Positions 34,071-46,921 of a DNA stretch of 64,000 nucleotides are shown here, in pieces (the first letter of the stretch is position 1; every line of letters begins with the position of its first letter). This DNA comes from Sambucus nigra. Lineage: Eukaryota; Streptophyta; Magnoliopsida; Dipsacales; Adoxaceae. The notes under the pieces are model-generated. The model ran no database searches. It was not told where the DNA came from and saw only the letters and a program-made list of their open reading frames with translations. Position numbers and translations under genes: made by a program. Location of the stretch: the NCBI GenBank assembly GCA_949130495.1, contig CASBWL010000411.1, forward strand, positions 1 to 64,000, given 5' to 3'.

Positions 34071-35190
34071 AATACATAATTTGTGATAAAGAACTATTCG
34101 GAAGAAACTTCGATGGAACCTACTCATAGTGCATAGCAGGGGATGACATTGAAAAAATGATGCAGAAAATCCATAGCGGGGAATATGGACCAGACATGAA
34201 TAGTTATATGCTTACCGAGAAGATTATCCAACAGGGACACTATAAGACCACTATGGTCTAAAACTGCGTTGCTTATGTCAAAATATGACTTTAATGCCAG
34301 AATTTGGCCAATATCCAACACTTACCCCCGGTGAGTTATACAACATGACCTCACCTTGGCCCTTTTCAACTCGAGGTATTGACATCATTAGGAAAGTCAC
34401 TTCTAACGTACCAAATGGGCATGGATTAATTATGATTGCCATAGATTATTTTACCAAATGGGTTGAAGCAGAGTCACACTCTATGTTAAATGCAAAGAAC
34501 GCATCCAAGTTCATCAGAAAGAATATCATATTTCGCTACAAAGTCTCTCACGAGTTGGTGTCAGATAATGAGCTCCATTTTAAACCAACATCCATACACG
34601 TGGTCAAGGAATACGGAATTCAAAGTCATAATTTTATCCCTACCGATCGCAAAGAATTGGGGTTGTTGAAGTTGCTAATAAGAACCTCAAATATCAACAA
34701 GATAACCGATCATTATAGGGATTGGGCCTATTAAACCCCTTATGCCCCCAGGGCTACCACACGTTTTTCAGAATGCCCACTGGGGTGACACCTACTCCTT
34801 AATATACGTCATGGAAGCATTCACGCCTGTCGAACATGAGATACCTTCTCTGAGGGTAATTCACAAAAGCATAGTTGGGAAGGTTTATTAGCAATAAACT
34901 CCTTACGACGAGCTTTCACTATTGAATAAAAAGAGATTGAATGCTTTATACCACATATAAGGGTCTCACCATCGCATTGCATAATCACTTAATAAGAAAG
35001 TCAAAGACCGTAGTGTGCGAGAAGGCGACTTTGCTCTCAAGGACATCATAGGGCCCATATAGGACCCAAGAGGGAAATTCTACCCTAATTGGAGTGGGCC
35101 ATATCTAGTAAAGAAAATCCTGTCAGGTGACGTCGTTATGTAAGTTGCTCATCCAGTCAACTTAGACCCCCTCAAGAAATTTTAACCATG
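34071..35190 (+). pseudogene. element 1 integrase
   Basis: The zinc-domain remnant is at 34090-34270. The core is open at 34285-34734 and has MTSPWPFSTRGIDII and ELVSDNELHF, so the second catalytic aspartate is kept. The C-terminal part (34735-35190) has lost the frame but matches element 2 up to its end (HPVNLD...KKF). Confidence 0.8.
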
Positions 35191-35638
35191 ATTTGACTCT
35201 CATTGCGCTATGAACTTCTTACATTCATTCTATTCTAAAAAATCTATTATCTCCTTCCTTACCAAGAACCACATAGGAATTGATCCTCTCAAATCAGTTT
35301 TTCAAAATTCATAAATAATATTTTATCCCCACAGAGGTACGTAGGCACTGTTATTTCTTTTTCACAAAATTTTATTATCTTCTCCTACCAAGAAACATTA
35401 GTCGCTCTCATCATTTTTAATGAACAAAAGGATTATGTATCTTTTAGAGATCGGTGTAAATAGTTCAAATATAAAGGAATTATTATTACAAGACACCACA
35501 AGATATGTCAAAATCGTCATTTATTACATTTTTATTTTAAAAAAATGATAGTTATATAAAATATCAGTGGCAAGAAAAGTCCCTAAAAACTTACATAAAC
35601 CCCCACCTACATAATACAATGACATAACCTGCCCAAAT
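35191..35638 (+). other. element 1 spacer after integrase
   Basis: Non-coding. It aligns with element 2 61709-62300 through CAGAGGTACGT (35333 and 61876) and the GAACAAAAGGATTATGTAT block (35422 and 61987). Confidence 0.65.
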
Positions 35639-36370
35639 CTATACCCAAACATAAACACATGCACACTTACAAACTAGGCCTACATCAGTAAATCTTCTCA
35701 AACCCATCTCAATCCCCAGAAAGTTGTGCCTCATCATCATCACCGCCACCACCGTTGGAGATCCTCGGGAATCCCAATCCTGTTTACACATTCTTATGCA
35801 CTCCATAAGATGGTATGCCCTTAAAAGGTTAGACGACATGACCATACCTTCCTTCAAAGCCTCAAATATCATGGGTCATATTTTCCCCTTTTCATCAGCA
35901 TTGATCTTCGACACCACATTCCTCCACTTTAAATGATACCACAATAACATCCCCCTCGAATTGGGATAGACGAGTGGATGGCTTATGATGCTGCCACAAA
36001 GGACCCGGGATCATCTACGGTGATTGGGATAGGATCTCCACGGGGATTAAATTTCTTATGCATAGAAGACAGATCTACTCTCAACCTAATTTTCACAAAA
36101 GTCACCAAGGGAAGGCAAAAGAAAGTCAATAAAAGACTAGCGAGTCGAGCATAGAGGTAATCGCATAATTCCAAAATAGGCACAACCCAACTTAATATCA
36201 ACATATCTATAAACCAAACCAGTAACGATTATGGAAAAATTCGAGTACCAAGAATGCAATAAAGGAGGAAAAAAATGTACCTGAACTGACAAGCCGATAA
36301 ACAGGCCATGGGTATGTCGGTCACTCCTTATTTTGGGGAATACCCTTTTTCCTTTTTTACACCTTTTCAT
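35639..36370 (-). pseudogene. element 1 antisense ORF remnant
   Basis: Minus-strand pieces match the element 2 antisense gene: PILELCDYLYARL (36176-36138) against PILELGEYQYVRL, and the C-terminal YHLMECIRM (about 35820) against YRSMERLRY. Several frameshifts and stops. It lies between integrase and the 3' repeats. Confidence 0.6.
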
Positions 36371-37252
36371 TTATAAGGTAGTCCTTTCAAATGGAAACTT
36401 TTTACAACCAAGCCTCCAAGACATTTTCCTGTTTAATTATTCAAAATTTCTAAAAATATATTTTTTCACTTTTTCTCAATAAAACCCTCAGTAAAAAATT
36501 AAAGTGCATATAGATTAAGCCACAAATCAAGATAATCAACATGAAAATTCATCTCCCCTCCTTTTTGAGTCTCTTTCTATGTACAAAGAAAAGTTATTAA
36601 TTCAAGCGTATAACGTCACCAATGTCAATCTCCCTAGTCATATTGACAAATCTACGTAAAATCCCACAAGAAAGGAAGAAATCGGGGGTAAACATCATCG
36701 ACGCTCTTTGCCACTAGAATACTCCCCAACAAAAACAAAATAAAAAGGCACATCATTTGTCGTAACCATTAACCATCCACCACATGTATCTTCCTCATTA
36801 ACAAAGTGTTCCTAAGCGCAGACTCCTTCACTATCTCTAGAACCAATTTTTCCCAAAAGACCCCAACAACTCCAAAATTATCGCCTCAATCAAACAGAGC
36901 GACCGATCAACCTCCATCAGTTTTCCCTCTCAATCTATCTCCAGAATCTGGTGCATGTCTATCGGCATAACCATCATCTTGCCCTTCATCCAGATGGAAT
37001 ATGTGGATGGCGTACCATCATCGCTCACCCAGAACACATAACACCCCCATCGATCGGGATGTGTCATTCAAATATATCTCCAAAAAGATAAATCCAACAA
37101 TGTCCACCATGAAACCTCCTCAGGAATCCTATCTCTTATCTCTTTCATTCCCGTCATACCTTTAGAGTGAACACTCAACAAAGAATTTTCCATTTACAAG
37201 ATTCTAAACAAAAAACATCAATCTTTAAAGGAATTTACCTTTTTACCCCTTC
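36371..37252. other. element 1 3' spacer
   Basis: AT-rich, no coding frame recognised. The first 100 bases match 63780-63880 of element 2 (CCTATTTTGGG(G/A)AA block). Confidence 0.5.
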
Positions 37253-38845
37253 GGTTCGCAGAATTGACCTATTTACTCTTTAGGTCCACATAATTATCCT
37301 TTTCATCATTTAGCAAGGTTCTAAAAAATGCGTGATCGAGGTATGGAGGCTAAGCCTTAAGTCTTAGAAGCGTAGGGCGTTTAGGGATTCTTAATATATT
37401 TTAATTTTTTTTAACCATAACAAGGCTATTAAAATACTAAAATTGTAAATATCATAAAAATATGTCTGAATATATGCAAATTAAAATACTATTTGATTAT
37501 TTTGGATGAGATAACGGTCCAGTTAGTAAAAAAATTCTTTAAAAGGAGATATCGTTTCACTAAAACATTGTTGTTTTTAGAAAAAAGTGCGCCTTAAGGG
37601 TTTTACTAAGAATAAGGTGTGAAAAACTTAAGGCGGGGCGTTTCTCCCAAACCTTAAGCCTAGGCGGGTTTTTTAGAACAGTGCCATTTAGATTCGCAAA
37701 ATTTCCCTATTCACCTTTTAGGTTCGCAGAATTGACCTCTTCACTCTTTAGGTCAGCAAAATTGACTTATAACAATTTAGGTCCACATAATTGACCTTTT
37801 CACTCCTTAAGTCCATATAATTGACCTTTAACTCTTTAGACCTACAAAATTGGCATCTTCACTATCTAGGTCCGCATAATTGGCCTCTTCATTATTTAGG
37901 TTCGCATAATTGACCCCTTCAATTTTTAAGTTTGCGTAATAGACCTTTTTATCCTTTAGGTCCATAAAATTGATCTCTACACGCTTTAGGTCTGTAGAGT
38001 TAACCTTGTCCTTTAGAATTTTCCACGGTCCTCTGAATTGGTCGCATACACCCTTTAGGTCCTCGAAACCAACTTAGTTACTCAGAATTGGCCTTGACCC
38101 TCTGAATTGGTCACATATACCCTTTAGGTCCTCATAATTTACCTTGGCCCTCAGACTGGATGTGATCATCTAAATTAGTCGCATACATACTTTAGTTACT
38201 TAAAATTTACATTGCCCCTTATACTTGGACGTGATCCTCTAAACTTGGTCGCATACACCCTTTAGGTCCTAAAAACTGACTTAGGCCCTAAAACTTAACC
38301 TCAAACCTATGAATTGATCGTACACACCCTTTAGGTCCTTATAAATGACCTAAGATCTTAAAATTAACTTCAATCCTCTGAATTGGTCTCATACATCCTT
38401 TAAATCCTCAAAATTGACCCATACCCTAAAAATTGGTCTTGACCCTCTAAATTGGACGCATACACCCTTTAGGTCCTTATAATTTACATTGACCCTTAAA
38501 ATTAGGCCGCCATACTTCAAATTGGTTACCTATGCCCTTTAGATACTCTAGAGTGACCTTGGAACTCAGAATTAGGCTTCGATCCTTTGAATTAGTCACA
38601 GACACTTTTTAGATCCTTAAAATCGACTTAGGCCGCCCTGGAAATTGAACTCGAATCTCTAAATTGGTGGTATGCACTGTTTAGGTCCTCAAAATTGATA
38701 ATGGACCTCAGAATTAGCCTTAACTCACTGAATTGGTTGCATATACTCCTTAAGTGCTCAGAATTGACCTCGACCCTCATAATTGGCCACAACCTCTATA
38801 TAGGTCACTTACGCTCCCTAGATCCTCAAAATCATACCTTTACCC
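37253..38845 (+). repeat. degenerate tandem repeats in element 1 3' region
   Basis: 37253-38020 (outside the MITE) is made of about a dozen 30-bp units of the type GGTCCGCATAATTGACC plus a TTCACTCTTTA tail. From 38020 to 38845 the unit lengthens to about 70 bp, with the phrases TCTGAATTGGTCGCATAC, ACCCTTTAGGTCCTC and CAGAATTGGCCTTGAC. The long unit contains pieces of the short one. ORFs here (38695-38982, 38754-38936) follow from the repeats. Confidence 0.9.
37314..37683. mobile_element. hAT-like MITE, 370 bp
   Basis: Terminal inverted repeats are CAAGGTTCTAAAAAA and its partner TTTTTTAGAACAGTG (15 bp, two mismatches). The 8-bp flanks are TCATTTAG (37306-37313) and CCATTTAG (37684-37691), seven of eight identical. 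No coding capacity. The size, TIR starting CA and 8-bp duplication fit the hAT superfamily. The insertion is in the 30-bp repeat array, so part of the flank match could come from the repeats. Confidence 0.8.
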
Positions 38846-38977
38846 CCAACATGACCAAAACCTACTCATCCCCACCGTACTTTCCACTTATAGGAATCCA
38901 ACGCTCACCAACGCCATCAGGGTATTTATTTTTTGACGACCTTCACTTATCCCCTAAGCTCGCCCATCGAGGGGCTA

Positions 38978-40125
38978 TGTAGACACGCCATTATAGTACC
39001 CCCCATGCACTTTTATAAGTTCGAGCATTAATCAAAAGTCACTGTACGCTTCTCAATATCCATTTAAGTTTGGTCAACTCTCTTACCTGATATTTTCTCA
39101 ATGCACCATCGTAGGGTTATGAATGCCCTTTATAATGGTCCATACCATGCGCGAATCAGACTTACAGTTCTCATTTAACACCCCTTTTATCCAAAAGGTC
39201 ACCTAACACTTCCGAAGCTCCATTTGACTTTGGTGAACTCTCGGACCGAAGGTCTTCACAATGCACTTTCATAGGGATATGAATGACCTTTCTAATGGTC
39301 CATATCGTGCACAAATTGAACTTACAATTTGTATTTTATGATCATTTTGAAAATGTATTTTTGGATGACCTATGGGCACCACTTCACCCTACTTATTAGC
39401 AGATGATGATTTACTTAGTCGCCAATTCTGTTAGACCTGCATATCGACATGCCAAGGGCTATGCCGATCGACAAACCCCCTAAGTCTATGTTCACATTTT
39501 TCCATAAATAAAAAATAGAAAACTCTAGGCTTGGATTTATGGATTAAATCCCACTTTTAGGTTATTTCGAACTACATGGACTTTTATGGCCATTTCTGGT
39601 TATGTAAGTTTCCCAAATTTATCTTGCTATTTGAGTCCTTTTTTTTTTCTCACTACTTTTTCGTTATTTTTTCATACATACATTCGCATATTTAATTTTA
39701 CTTTTAGCGGTCCTATAAGATATGCATATTCATTTGTTTATTGTAGTTACAATTCGACATATCGCTCATAATATATATATATATATATATATATATAACA
39801 CTACCTTTTAGCGGCCTCAACACTCATGCATACTCATTTATTTATAGTGACTCACAGTTCGCTACGTCGCTAATATTTTAGCTACCTTTACATTTTCCGC
39901 TTTCTTTTTACACTCCTTTAACTGATTTATTCTTGTCTTTTCATTGACACGGACACGATTATTTTGCTCCTTATGCATTTTCCACGCATGAAATACACTT
40001 TTCACCCCACATAAATTGAACACATTTTAGGAGAAAAAGTAGAACATTGTTATATAACTCATGAGAGATCGAAAGGGCAGAATGAGTACTTAACACCTCC
40101 CCATTCCGTAACTTTGTCCCCAAAG
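38978..40125 (+). repeat. element 1, 3' LTR (truncated)
   Basis: Starts TGTAGACACGCC after a short purine tract (38967-38975). It matches the 5' LTR up to CCCATTCCGTAACTT (40106-40120) and then stops matching, about 270 bases short. It has two U3 repeat units (near 39130 and 39290), a pseudo-palindrome region (39430-39475) and an (AT)n tract (39767-39796). Confidence 0.8.
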
Positions 40126-40850
40126 TGGAGCCTCTCCTTGCGTAGAGATCCCCACTCCGTTTTCACCTAAATAATTCCCTTGACACGCAATTATTACCTA
40201 GGGAGGATAAGTTGTGGCTTATGTATTCTGAGGTATATGGATTACGCACGTCACCATAAATAATTGCGCTCCCACATGCGCAAGTGAGATACGTGTGAGT
40301 TTACACGTGATGCTTTAGGTAACCCACACTGAAACTTGTATAATTAAAGATTCGGGATTAGGTTAAATAGGCCTAAAGACCAATTACCATAATTATGGGG
40401 CAATTAAAGGGATATTTAGTCGATCACATCATACCAGACGACACGTGGCATCCGTAACTCGTGGTGGTGTAGTCGTTCGAATATCATAGAATTGTTAATT
40501 AAGAATAAAGATAAATAATAGCCTAATACATCCGAATACAAGTCAACTACAACTCTACAACTCCAGATATAAAATTTAAGATGAATAACGATAATCAGAG
40601 GAGAAACCCAGATTGGTAGGGCACTTATACTTATAAATAGGGATAACCTAAATTGTTTGGGGTACGATCAATTGCATTCTTATAATGATGACCAGGACTC
40701 TCAGCTAGAAACCTTATTACTGTAGTCATTCTTCTTTATTCTTAGTTATTATACAACTACTTCCCTTCCATGTGGACATAAGTACGATGATCTGTTGAAC
40801 CATATAATTCTCTATGTCATTCCTTATATAGCATTCATACCTCGGGGGTG
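40126..40850. other. unassigned, LTR-like stretch
   Basis: It has ACACGTGGCA and CACGTGA motifs, TTATAAATAGGG at about 40639 and a leader-like run after it. This looks like part of an LTR promoter, but no ends were found. Confidence 0.35.
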
Positions 40851-41080
<230 letters not shown>

Positions 41081-42382
41081 TAGTCCAATACACCTAACCT
41101 AATACTCAAGGCAAAGCGAATGAACTAAGTGAACAAAAAAAAAAAAAAATATAAAATAAATTGATTGTGCCTAAACCCCCACGTCCATAATGGTGAGCAC
41201 AAGCCACTATAGGGACCCCAATGGGAGCTATAGATGGCGTAGCCCTTTCGATGTTGGGTTTCCCTCCATCCATGCAACTTCTCTGTTCGTGTCCCATAAT
41301 ATATTGTAACCTCTCACCCGTTAATAACATTCCATAAAACCTTCTTTATCATTTCAACTTAACTTTTGATCACTCCTAAGAATCCCCATTAAATTCCTCA
41401 CATTATAGTGTTCATACTTAAAAATGATCATAATACCCAAAATTCATATTTTTAATGCATTTACTTATAAATTCAATATCATATTGAGTTTCACCATTTA
41501 TTAAGTAACTTTCATGAAAAAATATATCAATAGTATATGAAAATAGTTCCCACGCATGGGTTCAACATCATAATATTATGTCAACAAAAATTCACATGGG
41601 TTTTAACACAACTTAATTAAAAATAAGATTATTTTTTCAATGGATTTCAAGTCTAAATTTATAATCCATATCAACGCACTATAACTTTGATTAATGAACA
41701 AATTGCAGCCTAAGCATCCTTAGAATTCAAAATAAATTAAATAGCAATCAAACTATAAACAAGTTACAAATTATATGATGATAAAGCAAGATATTTCTTA
41801 CCACGTTAAAAGAGGTGAGTGATTTCTTCTCCTGCGACCTCTTAATTATTATCTAAATATCTCCTTAAGCTCTCCTAAAACTCACAGGCTTTTACAATGT
41901 ATGTTTTGTTTTTATGTAGAATGATTAATTAATGAAGTTTAATATCATTTAAATACCCTTGATCCCACGGGTCCATAGAAAGCATAATTTTAGGCCTCCA
42001 AATGATCCCAAAACTACCCATAATTATTCAAAACTTAGAATAAAGGTATATCTACCATACGAGCCCAATTCAAAGGACTAAAAATACAACTCCGCACCAC
42101 TTTAGAGTACATTCCAAATAGTAACCCCTCTTAACATAAAATAAATTATGTCACTTAATTACTTTATGCGTAACCACACATAATTAATTCTCATATAATT
42201 AATGTCACCGATTAATTATTTTATAACATACATTTCTAAAACCAAATAGCATGCGAAATTTATCTTTCACCTATATTATGCATTTACTATTACCAATTCA
42301 CACGAGTAATAATTATTCCTATTTATTAATTTACTCCCTCAATTAATAATAAATAAATGCCATAAAAATACAGGGTATTACA

Positions 42383-43712
42383 CATTGATACTAAAATTCA
42401 AATCAATGTAATATCACCAATAATAACCCATTTCGTGTAAAAAACATCTCATTAATAAACTCCATAAAGTTTAAAAAATTCTCGCGCAACTCTCAAATGG
42501 TACTTAAAAACGTTTTTAAGATTTTATCAAAATTTAATCTCATATTTTAATCATGATTTAAATCAAGCACTAATGCAAGCCACATAATAAAATCATAGGA
42601 TCGAGGTGGTATGCAAGTGCGTGTGTAAACTGAAATCATAGCCAAATTTTTAGTAAACTTTAACTATCATGACTCCCCGCAACAATAGCACTATCGACCA
42701 AGAAGATACAATGAGGTTTACCGTAAGTCACAATAATAAGATTCATAACCAAAATGTAAAACAGAGTAACTTCACTAAAACAATAGTGAAATGGGTTTAC
42801 TTTCCCTCTCTAGAAAAATAAGTGCATGAGTAATCACAAGTATAATGCTCAAAGAGGTTTGAGTTAAATCATTAGAACAAGTTGGTATTGGGTTTATAAT
42901 TATACCGAAAAGTGATGGAGGGTGGATATTGAAAATCAAATGGGTTTTGGGAAAAGATTAGCATCAATGGAGTTTTGGGTTTTGGACTTGGTTTTTGCCT
43001 CTAAGAAACTTATCAATATTGACACAAACATGGAATTGGAATTTTACACAATGGGATTGCTATTTTAAGTTTGTGTGCTTGATGAAGGAATCCAAGGTAT
43101 CATTTTATAGGCTTTCAAGGAGCAACTAGCGTTGGAGGGTAGTATGATCATTGATGGATCACTTGGAATTCAAATTTGAAAACTAGTCGTTATGAAAATT
43201 TGAGTTCTCAAATAATTATAGTTGACTATATATTTGTTATAGTCTGCTAACTCCTTTTAGCTTGAATGCATATCCATGTGGATTAAGATAGTTTGGTTTG
43301 CCTCAATGTAAAGTCGACTATACTCGTCGGCTATCTCTTCCTTGTTTGGGATTTTATGATATTGGAGTTTGTCTCATCTTTTATCTAGGTTTAATTAGGG
43401 TTTTGGTAGGTCTAGGAATGTTGATTTTGAGCATATACAAGATCAAACAAGTATAATTACATTTGTACAAATAGTTCTTAAAGATCATCAAGATACTAAA
43501 AAGATCTTCTGGTCTTTTGATCATTATTTTAAATTTCTTGAAACATGTGATGTTACATTGTGTGACATGATCATGATATTGCTTATATGAATGGTTTGAA
43601 CTTGAACTTATCTTGATGCTTTGTGGTTTGATCTTCTAATGATTCTGAGATTCTTGTGAGTGGAACTTGCTAGGGTTAGTTGAGTGCTTTGAATCTTCAT
43701 TATAATGCTTGA
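42383..43712. other. unassigned AT-rich stretch
   Basis: No coding frame over 60 codons, no terminal repeats and no RNA gene recognised. It borders LTR1 of the SIRE-like unit. Confidence 0.4.
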
Positions 43713-45048
43713 TGTAAGGATAAATTTTTGAATCAATTCATTTTGTATATTTTTGCTTAATTCCGTTTGAACAAAAGAGTTTGAGTCATAGGTTAGTCTT
43801 GAGCTGGTTATCCTTCAAGAGCCTATGACGTGTTTGTTTGAAGAACGTAACGATCATGTAATGCGTCTACATCACCGTGTCGTATTTTGTGCCACATTTT
43901 GTCTTTGAGATTCAAGGATATCGAAAGGTATCAATGCATATTATTTTGATCCTTGAATTTTATATTAGGTGTTTGTTTTAATATTTTTAGGTTATTTTTT
44001 ATAAAATGGATTTTAAAATAAATGTTATTTTTATTTTAAAGTTGTTCGAAGGAGAATGTTATGTTCGTTCGACCGAGTTGGTAAATTTCGTTAGAATGAC
44101 CTTCAAATGAAATTCAAATGAGTTTCATCTGTTTTCGAAGATGCTCCCTTCTAAGCTCGTTCGAAGTGTATTTGAACGAGATGGTTTTATGTTCGAACGA
44201 GGTTAATGACTTCGTTCAAATGAAGCTACAGTTTTCATTCGAATGAATTTTTGCCACCTCGAGATTCGTATTTTTTTTATAAATAAGCGCGTTGTTATTA
44301 TTTTTAATGTAGAGTTTTAAAAAAATACACTTTTTATATATAACCAAACTCTCCAAACCTTAGTTTTCGCCCAACTAGTTTGAGATACAAGATTCAATCT
44401 TTATATGCTATGAGATCTCCCTTTTTAACACCAAGGTGTATTCTATACATCTTGTTGGGGATTTCTTTATGAGGTGTATTCCTTACTTTTTGTTTGTTGT
44501 TTACATACTATGTACTCCATGTATATGACAGTTTAATGTGGTGGACTCCGTATTCGAACCATTGACAATTTCTGAGCCTGAATCAGTGGATAGCGAGGCA
44601 TATGTGGGCTCACACTTTATGGCAACTTCGCATGTAAACTCCTGTGTGTCAAAATAATAAAGGTTGAAGGAAAGAATACGGATTAAGGCCTGCGAGGGAG
44701 TCGATTTGGTTGTGTGAATCATATGTCATGTCCTTTTATAATTCCATAGATAGTGAATTTGCGTGGCTCGGTCGTCTGAGTTTTTACCGTTGTGGGTTTT
44801 TCTCGTACATTAGCTTGTTGTGGATTGGTTTATTTTATCTTGCTATAATCACCTAGATGCATATTTAAGGGAAATATAAACCTGGTTAATTTTTTAACAC
44901 AACATTAGGTTTAATCGGTGCAAGTTTAATTTGGGTTAATTTATTTAAGTTTATAATTAAATTTGAATAACTTTAGGAATAGTAGTGTCTGTGTGTGTTT
45001 TGCCTTTCCATATTAGAACCCTAACACATTATCATTGTTGCAGTTTCA
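43713..45048 (+). repeat. SIRE-like copia LTR1
   Basis: 1336 bp, starting TGTAAGGATAAATTT and ending next to the primer site TGGTATCAGAGC (45051-45062). It matches LTR2 and the minus-strand solo LTR in order. It has a decayed palindrome cluster (44045-44248) and TATAAATA at 44278-44285. Confidence 0.85.
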
Positions 45049-45050
45049 CG

Positions 45051-45062
45051 TGGTATCAGAGC
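45051..45062 (+). promoter_or_regulatory. primer-binding site of the first SIRE-like unit
   Basis: TGGTATCAGAGC, complementary to initiator tRNA-Met, two bases after LTR1. Confidence 0.88.
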
Positions 45063-45079
45063 AAGAACACTAATTTATC

Positions 45080-46921
45080 ATGTTAGATCCTTGTTTACGC
45101 ATGAATCTGTTTGGTTTTAATATGGAAGGTCCGTCGTTGTCGAAACCAACATTTTTGATTGGTCTAACTACGCGTAGTGGAAATCGTGTATAAAATCATC
45201 ATTTAAAGCGATAGATGCATGGGTATGGTTAGTCGTTATTAAAGGATGGTCCCACCCATGACTTTGGTAATTTAATGTAGGATTCCTAAACCCAATGAGA
45301 TATGGAGTGAGGATGATCATAAAATGTCCAAGTATAATTCACATGGCATGAATCCTTTATTTTGGGCGGTCACACTGAAGGTACTCCACCGTATTATGAC
45401 ACGTGAACATCTAAAAAAGCTCTAGATATACTTCAACTCACTCATAAGGGTATCGGTGTTGGTAAGGCTTCCAAAATTAATAACCTAGCCACTAAGTTTG
45501 AAACTACTATGATAGAGGAAAATGAAACCTTTGTCGAGTTTTATAAGAGACTATTTGATATTGTTAACTCATCATTTAAATTAAGAGATGGAATACCTAA
45601 AATAAGAGTTGTCAAGAAAATCTTAAAGTCCTTGCCTAAATGATTTAATTCAAAAGTCACTGTTTTGAATTCTTTGGGAACTTTGGATTCTATAAAACTT
45701 GAAGAGCTTATAGGTGATCTTCAAACTTATTAGCTCAACATGTTTTCTTCCAAAAAGCACGAGAAAGATAAATGCATTACTTAAAATACCGGAAGGAGAA
45801 AACACTTGTTTTGGATAATGAGACTAACATCGATTCCGGTGATATGGTCATGGTCAAGAAGAAGTTTAAGAAATTTCTCAAGTTTGAAAAAAATTGAAAA
45901 AGTTTGAGAAAAATAAGTCTAACAAGGCTAAAAATTCCCTAAAAATCGTAATGATAACTTTAAAAGGGATGAGTCGGATAGATGTTTTGGTTATGAGGGT
46001 TATGGACATAGGGAAACAAAGTGTCCCGCTAAGATAAGGAAGGAAGGCAAGACTCCGAAGTAATACAATTCCACCCTTAGAGATAGTGAATCGGAAGCGG
46101 AATCTACTTCTGCCATCGAGCGGAGCTACACCGAGTCCTTATCTAGTCATGCGAGCCTTGATGAAAAGCCTTTTGGTGAAGATAATTATGTGCATGACAA
46201 TTCTGAGTCCATTTTGGTTGAATCTGAAGTGATGGTGAAAGAAGAAGAAGGAGAAAAACAAGAAGAGGATAGTGAACTTTAAATTATCTTTAGGAAGTTA
46301 TGTATCGAGTCATTGAAGTTGGAAAGGGTAAACTTCATGCTGGAATCCCAGTCAAAAGAAATTTCCATAAGGAATTATGATAGTAAAGTACTTAAGGATC
46401 TCAAGGCATGTGAGAAAACTCATCAAGAGAAGCTAGAGTATGTTTAGGGAAAGGGAGATCAACTTTGTGGTTTGATGGAGATTTTGAGGAAGGAGTCTCT
46501 CGAGTTTGAATAGACTCATAATTTTATCGAGTCTAGGATAATGGGCTTAGAAGAAAGGTAAAAAGAGTCGATTCATATCAAATTTGACTTGAGATCTAGG
46601 TCGAAGAAGTTGGATAAGATGTTATGCACCCTCCGAATTAAATACGATAATTTTTTAATTGGCTTTAATGATGATAATACTTTCGCTACTAAAGTCAATA
46701 CCAATGTTTTTTTATAGTCATCCTTATCTAAGGGCATTATAAAAGCTTAACCCTTAGGTAATATTCCCCATTGCGTCTCACATTCTCATTTTATTGTAGG
46801 AAGGACACCTTTGGCATTTTTTATTTGATCTTAGAAAAGGCCCTATGAAGCCTAAGACTATAGTCACAGAGGTTTCTAAAACCCAAGAGCATCACGTTAC
46901 ACCTATATGGGTTTGGAAATC
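45080..46921 (+). pseudogene. SIRE-like copia gag remnant
   Basis: Pieces in order: FDWSNYA and WKSCIKSSF (45158-45200) as in copia gag N-termini; the gag core FVEFYKRLFDIVNSSFKLRD (45532-45590); a zinc knuckle with its second cysteine changed to tyrosine (CFGYEG...HRETKC, about 45982-46025); an acidic stretch; and a coiled-coil-like, lysine/glutamate-rich part ending SKKLDKML. This long coiled tail after the zinc knuckle resembles gag of the SIRE/Maximus lineage. Many stops. Protease, integrase, RT and RNase H are absent before LTR2. Confidence 0.7.

Larger units (their letters stand above)
21526..40125 (+). mobile_element. Tat/Ogre-type element 1 (old, with nested insertions)
   Basis: The 5' LTR (21526-23477), primer site, leader, gag, RT, RNase H, second RNase H, integrase, antisense ORF remnant, 3' tandem repeats and 3' LTR (from 38978) are in the order of Tat-lineage elements and match element 2 (51111-64000) piece by piece. 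Every gene has many stops and frameshifts, and the protease region is missing. Three later insertions and an A-rich block interrupt it, and the 3' LTR is cut about 270 bases before its expected end. Confidence 0.85.

Noticed and set aside
38695..38982. 95-codon ORF before the 3' LTR of element 1
   Set aside because: It is made of the 70-bp repeats and has no independent support.
41106..41330. 74-codon minus-strand ORF after the microsatellite
   Set aside because: No domain, no homologous copy in the window, and it starts in low-complexity sequence.
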